This document shows, piece by piece, positions 1-4,671 of a stretch of DNA of 6,983 nucleotides. The notes below the pieces were generated by a model. That model was given only the letters and a program-made list of their open reading frames with translations, did not search any database and was not told the DNA's origin. The first letter of the stretch is position 1. The number at the start of each line of letters is the position of its first letter. Made by a program: the position numbers and the translations under genes. The DNA lies in contig JAOULU010000088.1 of the NCBI GenBank assembly GCA_029881855.1, positions 1 through 6,983 of the forward strand. Direction: 5' to 3'. The DNA comes from Nitrosomonas sp. GTDB lineage: Bacteria; Pseudomonadota; Gammaproteobacteria; Burkholderiales; Nitrosomonadaceae.

Positions 1-507
1 CAGCAAGCCGGACAGAAATCCAGCCACACTGCCGGACAAAGCTAATGCACGCGCACAAGTCCATGTCCATATCAGCCGACCATCAGCAGTTTCAATGAGA
101 CACGGCTGCGGGGCAGTATCTGCGGCATTAACATTTTTTTTGCCCTGCACGCTGTCTCGAAACATATCCACGGCAACATAAACCAAGACTGCTGCAAAGA
201 GTAGTGTCAAAGGCGCATTGGGTAGCTTCTGCGCTAGCCAGATACCAATTGGTGAGGCAATCACACCAATAATGGCAATAAAGCCTGCCGCCCGATATCT
301 TACTTTACCTTGGATCAGCGCAATGGTTGCGCCCATTGTTGCTGACAAACATACAGCTAACAAGGCAATCGGCGCGGCTTCTGCAACTGCTAGTTGCAAC
401 CCAAAGATTAGCAAAGGAACGGCAAGAATCGCGCCACCGGCACCTGTCAACGCAAGTAACATCCCCGTTAACGAGCCTAGTAGAAAAGGTATTAGATAGA
501 TTTCCAA
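1..507 (-). CDS. TauE/SafE family sulfite/sulfoacetate-type exporter (partial, N-terminal 169 residues)
   Basis: An integral inner-membrane permease of the TauE/SafE family, which typically exports sulfite or small sulfonated compounds. The reading frame is open from the left edge. It starts with the family-typical stretch LEIYLIPFLLGSLTGM and then the glycine-rich LTGAGGAILAVPLL (about residues 20-33), the hallmark of the first TauE repeat. Hydrophobic segments lie at about residues 3-19, 27-48, 49-65, 74-92, 97-113 and from 152 on, with a polar stretch at about 114-148 that marks the middle of the protein before the second repeat. The chosen start is TTG at 507-505, because the ATG at 512-510 is in another frame and stops after six codons. 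The next in-frame ATG (463) would delete half of helix 1. It begins 4 nt after the stop of the SQR fusion gene and has no clear ribosome site, so translational coupling is likely. Placed with SQR and a persulfide dioxygenase, sulfite export is the likely job; the substrate is inferred. The C-terminal half lies outside the window. Confidence 0.87.
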   Translation of the reverse strand, partial: MEIYLIPFLLGSLTGMLLALTGAGGAILAVPLLIFGLQLAVAEAAPIALLAVCLSATMGATIALIQGKVRYRAAGFIAIIGVIASPIGIWLAQKLPNAPLTLLFAAVLVYVAVDMFRDSVQGKKNVNAADTAPQPCLIETADGRLIWTWTCARALALSGSVAGFLSGLL

Positions 508-511
508 ATCA

Positions 512-2116
512 TTAGCTTGATTTACCGGGACGTGCTAGCCATTCTTTACCTTTCAACATGGCATTCCAGTAAACCCAAGGAAATAGCGTTGTTTTAAAAA
601 ACCAAGCGAGTTTTCTTGGTACCGTTGGATTCAGCGGAAAAGTTGGCAACAATTTTCCACCAAACCCAAATTCAGCAAGAATTACTTTTCCGTTTTCCAC
701 CGTTAATGGGCATGCACCATAGCCATCATAAATCACCTTTAACTCATGGTCTTCCTTGGCAGCAAGCAGGTTCTCAGCAACCACGACAATTTGCTTTCTA
801 ACCGCTGCGGCTGTTTTGGCGTTGGGGGATGAAGAAACATCACCTAATGAAAACACATTGGGATAATCAGGATGCTGTAGTGTCTTCTCATTGACTTTAC
901 AAAAACCGCTGGCATCGGCAAGCGGACTATTACGTACGAAATCCGGCGCCATTTGTGGTGGTGTAACATGTAACAAATCAAATGGCTTTTCCTTGTGCGT
1001 CACTTTGCCTTCACTATCTTTAAGATCAAAATAAGCAATTTTTTTTCTGCCATCGACTTTCACAAGATTAGTATTAAATGCCAACTTTGCATCATAGCGA
1101 TTAACATACTCCATCAGCGGCGGCACAAAATCCGCAACACCAAATAACACAGCGGTTGCTGTATCAAATTCGACATCTATTTGGTCCAAACAACCTACAC
1201 GTTCCCAATGATCACATGCCAAATACATTGCTTTTTGCGGCGCCCCCGCACATTTTATCGGCATCGGCGGTTGGGTGAACAATGCTTTACCTTCTTTAAG
1301 TTCTTTAACTAAGGACCAGGTATAGGGTGCTAGATCAAAGCGATAGTTTGACGTTACACCATTTTTGCCCAGAGTCTCTTCCAGGCCTTCAATTTTTTCC
1401 CATGCCAAACGGATGCCCGGACAAACAATCAATTGTCGATAACCAATGGCACGCCCATCAGCCAAATTTACAATATCATTTTTTGGGTCAAAACCATCGG
1501 CTGCTGCCTGAACCCACACGGCATTTTTCGGTATAACATCTGACATGTTCTTGACCGTATCTGCTGCGGCATAGGCACCACCACCGACCAGTGTCCAAGC
1601 CGGTTGATAATAATGTTTATCACTCGGTTCAATAATGGCAATACGTAATGTTGGTCTACGCTTAAGAAGACTTGCTGTTACACCGATACCTGCAGAACCA
1701 CCACCCACCACGACAACATCAAAAACATTATCCCAATTACATGCCGCCACGACGGATTGGTGTTCTTCTGTTACGTTGTCTGTCTTAGCCATCTGATGCA
1801 ATGCAGTCGCACGTTTCCCAGAGCCACAAAACGCCAGGATTGGCGTCGGCAATTCTGAAACCAGTTGCTTAAATGCTTCTCCACGCTCATCCGGTATAAC
1901 GCCTATCCTAACGGGCAAATAAGCAAAGGTGACACCCAGCGATTTCGCTACAACTTCCAATTCCTCACTAGTGGGTTGCTCACCACCCCCTTCAAAATCT
2001 GGGCGATTACAAATAATAGACCTAAAGCCAGCATTTACAATTTCATCAATATCATCAATTGTTATTTGGCCAGTTACAGATACACGCTCGTCCAGCTTAG
2101 TTATGTCCATGCTCAT
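512..2116 (-). CDS. DUF442 (PTP/rhodanese-like) domain fused to type II sulfide:quinone oxidoreductase
   Basis: Two domains are fused. Residues about 3-110 are a DUF442 domain like the N-terminal part of Blh proteins, with the loop FCGSGKRA (Cys97, Arg102) matching the family's usual CRSGTRS-type active loop. Residues about 131-530 form a flavoprotein disulfide reductase of the SQR family: VVVGGGSAG (135-143) binds FAD, and SLGDVSSSPNAKTAAA (423-438) is the second FAD motif. KCAGAPQK (Cys289) and YGACPL (Cys469) align with Cys201 and Cys379, the redox pair of human SQOR, so the catalytic disulfide is intact. The C-terminal aromatic/hydrophobic stretch at about 506-523 probably sits on the inner-membrane face, where electrons pass to quinone. 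The expected reaction is sulfide oxidation to a persulfide carried by glutathione or another acceptor. A clear GGGAGA ribosome site precedes the ATG at 2116; a second ATG lies two codons in. The function of the DUF442 part is not established: phosphatase, or sulfur transfer from its cysteine, are both possible. Confidence 0.93.
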   Translation of the reverse strand: MSMDITKLDERVSVTGQITIDDIDEIVNAGFRSIICNRPDFEGGGEQPTSEELEVVAKSLGVTFAYLPVRIGVIPDERGEAFKQLVSELPTPILAFCGSGKRATALHQMAKTDNVTEEHQSVVAACNWDNVFDVVVVGGGSAGIGVTASLLKRRPTLRIAIIEPSDKHYYQPAWTLVGGGAYAAADTVKNMSDVIPKNAVWVQAAADGFDPKNDIVNLADGRAIGYRQLIVCPGIRLAWEKIEGLEETLGKNGVTSNYRFDLAPYTWSLVKELKEGKALFTQPPMPIKCAGAPQKAMYLACDHWERVGCLDQIDVEFDTATAVLFGVADFVPPLMEYVNRYDAKLAFNTNLVKVDGRKKIAYFDLKDSEGKVTHKEKPFDLLHVTPPQMAPDFVRNSPLADASGFCKVNEKTLQHPDYPNVFSLGDVSSSPNAKTAAAVRKQIVVVAENLLAAKEDHELKVIYDGYGACPLTVENGKVILAEFGFGGKLLPTFPLNPTVPRKLAWFFKTTLFPWVYWNAMLKGKEWLARPGKSS

Positions 2117-2121
2117 CTCGT

Positions 2122-2127
2122 TCTCCC
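2122..2127 (-). promoter_or_regulatory. Ribosome binding site of the DUF442-SQR gene
   Basis: GGGAGA lies 5 nt before the ATG at 2116-2114. It is the best Shine-Dalgarno match in the leftward operon and supports the first of two close ATG codons. It follows an 80-nt spacer after the regulator gene, the longest gap in the operon, which suggests that the SQR protein is translated independently of the regulator. Confidence 0.7.
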
Positions 2128-2196
2128 GTACAAACCCATGATCAATTTAACGATAGTGAACCGCTTAATCCCTGTTCAAATTAGGGTTACATCGTA

Positions 2197-2535
2197 TCAC
2201 TGATTTTTATCTGAACCACAATAAAGTTCAAATAGAACGCCCATTATTTTAGCGGCTTCTGGACTAGCTAAATGATAATAAATATATTTTCCTTGACGCT
2301 CAGTTGTTACCAATTTTTCCTCGCGCAACACGGTTAATTGCTGTGAAAGTGTAGGTTGATGAATATCCAGTAATGTTTCCAATTCACCAACATTTTTGGC
2401 CCCTTCACTCAATTGACACAAAATAAGTAGCCGGTCTTCGTTAGCCAGTATTTTCAATATAGCGCATGCTTCAGAAGCCGATTCTCTTATGGTTGAAATT
2501 TCAGGCAAAGATAAAGGTAAATTTGAATTCATCAT
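2197..2535 (-). CDS. ArsR-family persulfide/sulfide-responsive repressor (BigR/SqrR type)
   Basis: A 112-residue winged helix-turn-helix regulator. The core runs LKILANEDRLLILCQLSEG (27-45), then the helix-turn-helix with recognition helix QPTLSQQLTVLREEKLV (60-76), then the beta-wing TTERQGKYIYYHL (77-89). Cys40 in the RLLILCQL helix and Cys106 in the C-terminal helix (LYCG) are 66 residues apart, the same spacing as the sensor pair known in BigR (Cys42/Cys108) and SqrR (Cys41/Cys107). In those proteins persulfides link the two cysteines and release DNA. Cys24 is an extra one. There is no ArsR-type CxC metal site. It lies inside the operon it presumably controls, 24 nt after the PmpB-like gene and 80 nt before the SQR fusion, so autoregulation is likely. 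Start ATG at 2535 is followed at once by a second ATG; no strong ribosome site separates them. The target is inferred to be the divergent region 3434-3549. Confidence 0.9.
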   Translation of the reverse strand: MMNSNLPLSLPEISTIRESASEACAILKILANEDRLLILCQLSEGAKNVGELETLLDIHQPTLSQQLTVLREEKLVTTERQGKYIYYHLASPEAAKIMGVLFELYCGSDKNQ

Positions 2536-2559
2536 TTAATATTGTTTTACTGTGGCCAG

Positions 2560-2973
2560 TTACTGTTTTCGACGCATTGCTTCAAACAAACCCATTCCCA
2601 GCAGCATCGACGCTATAAATATAAAAATCTCAGTATGGCCTGTTCCCACTAAAACCAACGCGGGGCCAGGGCAAATACCAGCCATTCCCCAACCAATACC
2701 AAATATAAAGCTCCCAATTAGCAAACGCTTATCTATTTTTCTAGAGGCAGGCAAATGCATGGGTAATCCTAAGTAGCTGTGCCCTAATTTACTGGCCACC
2801 AAAAAAGCAATCGATCCCACTGTTATTGCGCCAATCATTACCCATAACAGCGCAGCATTCCAGTTACCTGCAACATCAAAGAATGCCAGGACTATTGCAG
2901 GGTTTGCCATACCAGACAAAATAAGTCCTAATCCAAAAATAAGCCCAGATAATCCAGCTATGATATGCATCAT
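2560..2973 (-). CDS. YeeE/YedE-type (PmpB-like, DUF6691) sulfur-compound transporter half
   Basis: A 137-residue membrane protein, half the size of full-length YeeE/TsuA thiosulfate transporters. Hydrophobic segments lie at about residues 4-31, 40-61, 84-110 and 114-132. The signature GIGWGMAGICPGPAL (92-105) carries the single conserved cysteine (Cys101) on the re-entrant loop; in TsuA such cysteines line the substrate path. LSGMANPAIVLAFFD (19-33) is the other motif typical of the DUF6691 group. An AAGGAA ribosome site lies 7 nt before the first of two adjacent ATG codons. It follows the PmpA-like gene by 31 nt, and the two probably act together as the two halves of one transporter. The substrate (thiosulfate, sulfide or another sulfur species) and direction of transport cannot be read from the sequence. 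Confidence 0.88.
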   Translation of the reverse strand: MMHIIAGLSGLIFGLGLILSGMANPAIVLAFFDVAGNWNAALLWVMIGAITVGSIAFLVASKLGHSYLGLPMHLPASRKIDKRLLIGSFIFGIGWGMAGICPGPALVLVGTGHTEIFIFIASMLLGMGLFEAMRRKQ

Positions 2974-2980
2974 TTTATGT

Positions 2981-2986
2981 TTCCTT
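2981..2986 (-). promoter_or_regulatory. Ribosome binding site of the PmpB-like gene
   Basis: AAGGAA lies 7 nt before the ATG at 2973-2971 and 10 nt before the next in-frame ATG at 2970-2968. The shorter distance favours the first ATG. Confidence 0.6.
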
Positions 2987-3004
2987 AAATCAATTCAAAA
3001 AAAA

Positions 3005-3433
3005 CTATGCCGTAAGTACATGGCGTATTAAATAGACCGTAATAGCACCAGTGATAACAAATACCATTATTGCCACCAAAGAACGTAACGATAATCGGGA
3101 AAGGCCGCAAACCCCATGACCACTGGTACAACCTGAACCCAGCCGCGCACCAAATCCAACCAATAGACCCGCTATTGCCAACATCACGCCACTGGCTTCA
3201 ATATGTATTACAGGCAAAGCAAAAAACTGTTGCCAAACCACTGGCGAGACAATGAGACCTACAATAAAAATGATGCGCCAATTAACTTCACTGACTTGCC
3301 ATCTAAATAATTCGCCGACAATGCCGGAAACACCTGCAATACGACCATTAAAAAGCAGCAATAGGCTTGCCGAAAAACCTATGATCATGCCGCCGATCAA
3401 TGCTGGCCACGGTATAAAATCTAAATTAACCAT
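3005..3433 (-). CDS. YeeE/YedE-type (PmpA-like) sulfur-compound transporter half
   Basis: A 142-residue polytopic membrane protein. Hydrophobic stretches lie at about residues 9-30, 52-70, 81-97 and 116-136. The family signature GFGARLGSGCTSGHGVCGLSR (residues 93-113) includes Cys102 and Cys109, with His106 between them; this SGCTSGHGxCG motif is diagnostic of YeeE/YedE (TsuA) permeases. At half the length of the single-chain transporters, it probably pairs with the PmpB-like protein encoded 31 nt downstream. It is the first gene of the leftward operon, 45 nt downstream of the -10 element in the divergent promoter region; the start ATG at 3433 has a modest GGGTAG ribosome site. Thiosulfate or another reduced sulfur compound is the likely substrate, by family only. 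Confidence 0.9.
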   Translation of the reverse strand: MVNLDFIPWPALIGGMIIGFSASLLLLFNGRIAGVSGIVGELFRWQVSEVNWRIIFIVGLIVSPVVWQQFFALPVIHIEASGVMLAIAGLLVGFGARLGSGCTSGHGVCGLSRLSLRSLVAIMVFVITGAITVYLIRHVLTA

Positions 3434-3458
3434 AATATCTACCCGAAAGATTAAATTA

Positions 3459-3476
3459 ATTACATAATATTGTAAT
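3459..3476. promoter_or_regulatory. Candidate operator dyad ATTACA-N6-TGTAAT
   Basis: ATTACATAATATTGTAAT has perfect 6-bp arms around a 6-nt centre. It overlaps the -35 hexamer of the rightward promoter (3470-3475) and the expected start point of the leftward transcript (about 3472). Size and AT-richness fit the operators of ArsR-family persulfide sensors, whose regulator is encoded in the same operon. Binding by that regulator is inference. Confidence 0.5.
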
Positions 3477-3498
3477 ATATTATATATAATGATATATT
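3470..3498 (+). promoter_or_regulatory. Putative sigma70 promoter of the persulfide dioxygenase gene
   Basis: TTGTAA (3470-3475) and TATATT (3493-3498) are separated by 17 nt. The expected start point is near 3505, giving a leader of about 45 nt before the ATG at 3550. The two hexamers interleave with the leftward promoter, so the two polymerases cannot bind independently. Because the whole stretch is very AT-rich, the assignment is moderately certain. Confidence 0.5.
3479..3490. repeat. Perfect 12-bp palindrome over the leftward -10 element
   Basis: ATTATATATAAT is self-complementary. It contains the leftward -10 hexamer and lies in the spacer of the rightward promoter, so a dimeric repressor here would shut both. 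In sequence this AT-rich, short palindromes also arise by chance; it is an alternative or second operator to the dyad at 3459-3476. Confidence 0.45.
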
Positions 3499-3506
3499 GA
3501 TGTCAA
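3479..3506 (-). promoter_or_regulatory. Strong putative sigma70 promoter of the leftward sulfur operon
   Basis: Read on the minus strand, TTGACA (3506-3501) and TATAAT (3484-3479) are both perfect consensus hexamers with a 16-nt spacer. Transcription should start near 3472, giving a leader of about 40 nt before the PmpA-like start at 3433. A promoter this strong would need tight repression if the operon is used only when sulfide is present. Confidence 0.72.
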
Positions 3507-3539
3507 GTTTTAAAAAAATCGGTTACTAATTTTCTTTCT

Positions 3540-3544
3540 GGAGA
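3540..3544 (+). promoter_or_regulatory. Ribosome binding site of the persulfide dioxygenase gene
   Basis: GGAGA lies 5 nt before the ATG at 3550, which fixes that start; no in-frame alternative start near it has a comparable site. Confidence 0.7.
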
Positions 3545-3549
3545 ATCCA

Positions 3550-4410
3550 ATGACACCCAATATCAAAGCTTTTTTTGACGCTACAACTTGGACCATTAGC
3601 TATATTGTTTTTGATGAAGCAGGTGGCAGTTGCGCCATTATTGATCCTGTATTGGATTACGACCCTCATTCAGGCCGCACCCGCACGATATTAGCTGATC
3701 AACTGATCGATTTTATTACAAGCAACCAGCTATCAGTCTCATGGATTCTTGAGACACATGCCCATGCAGATCACTTGTCATCCGCTGGCTACATAAAAGA
3801 TAAATTAGGTGGCAAAACCGCTATTGGAAACAATATTCCCTTAGTCCAAAAAACCTTTAAGAACATCTTTAATCTTGGTGATGAATTTATTCCTGACGGC
3901 AGCCACTTTGACCATTTATTCGCAGACGGTGAAACATTCCAGGTGGGTAAACTAACCGCAACAGCCATTTCTGTATCCGGACATACGCCCGCAGATATGG
4001 CTTATCATTTTGATGATGCCATCTTCATTGGAGACACCCTTTTTATGCCTGATGTTGGTACAGCACGCGCTGATTTCCCTGGCGGAGATGCACATAAACT
4101 CTATCAATCCATCCACAAACTACTTACCTATCCGCCACAAACACGACTCTTTATGTGTCACGATTATCCACCCAATAACCGACCTGTTGAATATCAAAGC
4201 ACCGTCGCACAACAACGTGAAAGCAACATTCATGCGCATGATGGCATCAGCGAGGAAGCATTTATCGCTATGCGCACCGAAAGAGATGCCACTTTAGAAA
4301 TGCCTACTTTATTACTACCTTCGGTGCAATTGAATATTCGTGCCGGAACAATGCCGCCACCAGAAAACAATGGTGTAGCCTATTTTAAAATCCCAATTAA
4401 TATGATTTAA
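3550..4410 (+). CDS. Persulfide dioxygenase (ETHE1/Blh-type metallo-beta-lactamase fold)
   Basis: A 286-residue non-haem iron enzyme of the metallo-beta-lactamase superfamily that oxidises glutathione persulfide with O2 to sulfite and glutathione, in the cytoplasm. The metal motif is ETHAHADH (68-75; His70, His72, Asp74, His75), then His145 (SGHTPAD), Asp162 (GDTLF) and His204 (MCHDYPP). In ETHE1 enzymes the first His of the HxHxDH motif, the middle His and the Asp hold one iron, here His70, His145 and Asp162. The segment DVGTARADFPGGD (168-180) is the substrate-side loop typical of the Blh/PDO group rather than of glyoxalase II. Unlike Xylella or Agrobacterium Blh, no DUF442 domain precedes it; that domain is fused to the SQR of the opposite operon. 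It is the only gene on its transcript and is divergent from the transporter/regulator/SQR operon, sharing its control region. Preference for glutathione over another thiol persulfide is not shown. Confidence 0.93.
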   Translation: MTPNIKAFFDATTWTISYIVFDEAGGSCAIIDPVLDYDPHSGRTRTILADQLIDFITSNQLSVSWILETHAHADHLSSAGYIKDKLGGKTAIGNNIPLVQKTFKNIFNLGDEFIPDGSHFDHLFADGETFQVGKLTATAISVSGHTPADMAYHFDDAIFIGDTLFMPDVGTARADFPGGDAHKLYQSIHKLLTYPPQTRLFMCHDYPPNNRPVEYQSTVAQQRESNIHAHDGISEEAFIAMRTERDATLEMPTLLLPSVQLNIRAGTMPPPENNGVAYFKIPINMI

Positions 4411-4452
4411 GTTATAAAGTACTTGGTCAAACAGGCGCAGCTATGGCATGAA

Positions 4453-4465
4453 TTGTTGACAACAA
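4453..4465. repeat. Odd-centred palindrome TTGTTG-A-CAACAA
   Basis: TTGTTGACAACAA has perfect 6-bp arms around a single base. It directly abuts the hairpin at 4466-4486. The one-base centre is too tight for an RNA hairpin with all pairs formed, so a protein-binding site or part of a repeat element is as likely. No function is recognised. Confidence 0.4.
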
Positions 4466-4486
4466 ACCCACCAATTTATGGTGGGT
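4466..4486. terminator. 8-bp stem-loop downstream of the dioxygenase gene, possible terminator
   Basis: ACCCACCA and TGGTGGGT pair around a 5-nt loop (ATTTA). It begins 56 nt after the dioxygenase stop codon. On the + strand no T tract follows, so an intrinsic terminator is doubtful there; on the minus strand the stem is followed by TTTGTTGT, which is closer to a terminator tail, but no minus-strand gene needs one. It may simply belong to the repeat cluster. Confidence 0.4.
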
Positions 4487-4492
4487 CAGAAC

Positions 4493-4505
4493 CCTGTTCG
4501 ACAGG
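4493..4505. repeat. Short stem CCTGT-TCG-ACAGG, repeat-like
   Basis: A 5-bp stem with a TCG loop. Together with the bases after it (TTCGACAGGCTC) it resembles a dispersed intergenic repeat common in many proteobacterial genomes. The upstream GGGTCAGAACCC (4483-4494) forms a further 4-bp stem that competes with the hairpin at 4466-4486. It may be a decayed REP-like element; one copy cannot prove that. Confidence 0.35.
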
Positions 4506-4549
4506 CTCTATACAAGCAAGTTTTGCGTATGCAAGCCTCAATAACAGTA

Positions 4550-4579
4550 TTGCAATAAGAATACTGACATTGATATGAT
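4550..4579 (+). promoter_or_regulatory. Possible promoter of the MoxR operon
   Basis: TTGCAA (4550-4555) and TATGAT (4574-4579) are 18 nt apart. The start would be near 4586, leaving a leader of about 86 nt before the ATG at 4672. The -35 and spacer lie in the left arm of the 12-bp inverted repeat, so the repeat could be an operator. The match is moderate and the leader is long. Confidence 0.35.
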
Positions 4580-4598
4580 TATGCACATTCTTATTGCA
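4551..4598. repeat. Perfect 12-bp inverted repeat with 24-nt spacer upstream of moxR
   Basis: TGCAATAAGAAT (4551-4562) is exactly complementary to ATTCTTATTGCA (4587-4598). A second perfect 7-bp pair, CAGTATT (4545-4551) and AATACTG (4560-4566), uses the same left-hand bases, so the two stems exclude each other. It lies 73 nt before the MoxR start codon. It could be an operator, a leader RNA structure or the relic of a small element; no known class is recognised. Confidence 0.55.
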
Positions 4599-4671
4599 GC
4601 ATCTATAGACACCGTTTCCAAAAAAATTACACAGTGCATCAACAGCCTCTTGTCCTAGACACAAACATTAA

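Larger units (their letters stand above)
4411..4671. other. 261-bp intergenic region rich in inverted repeats
   Basis: There is no convincing gene here. A 62-codon minus-strand frame (4664-4476) spans it but has no ribosome site, and its predicted ending reads IEPVEQG, a product of the repeat-like stem at 4493-4505, so it is taken as non-coding. The gap separates the dioxygenase gene from the MoxR operon and holds the hairpins and possible promoter listed separately. Confidence 0.6.

Noticed and set aside
218..499. A 93-codon + strand open frame with many Ala/Ile residues.
   Set aside because: It is antisense to the TauE/SafE coding frame, whose translation shows clear family motifs; the + strand frame has no ribosome site or recognisable domain.
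830..850. Valine in the SQR GDV motif (residue 427), where human SQOR has GDC, looked like a lost catalytic cysteine.
   Set aside because: The redox pair of human SQOR is Cys201 and Cys379, which align with Cys289 and Cys469 here; both are present. The GDC cysteine is not part of that pair.
2157..2178. TGAAC-N12-GTTCA inverted repeat in the 80-nt gap between regulator and SQR genes, considered as an operator or internal promoter site.
   Set aside because: The arms are only 5 bp, they do not resemble the dyads at 3459-3490, and the best promoter hexamers there (TTGAAC-N18-TATCGT) are weak.
1865..2203. A 112-codon + strand open frame across the SQR N-terminus and the gap before the regulator.
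   Set aside because: It is opposite the well-supported DUF442 domain and its sequence looks like a low-quality reverse reading; no ribosome site.
3550..4410. Glyoxalase II or true beta-lactamase as the identity of the metallo-beta-lactamase-fold protein.
   Set aside because: The substrate-side loop, the one-iron ligand pattern and the sulfur-oxidation context fit the ETHE1/Blh persulfide dioxygenase group better; no signal peptide as expected for a beta-lactamase.
4476..4664. A 62-codon minus-strand frame in the gap before moxR.
   Set aside because: No ribosome site or domain; it runs through the inverted repeats and ends in residues generated by the repeat-like stem. Kept as non-coding.
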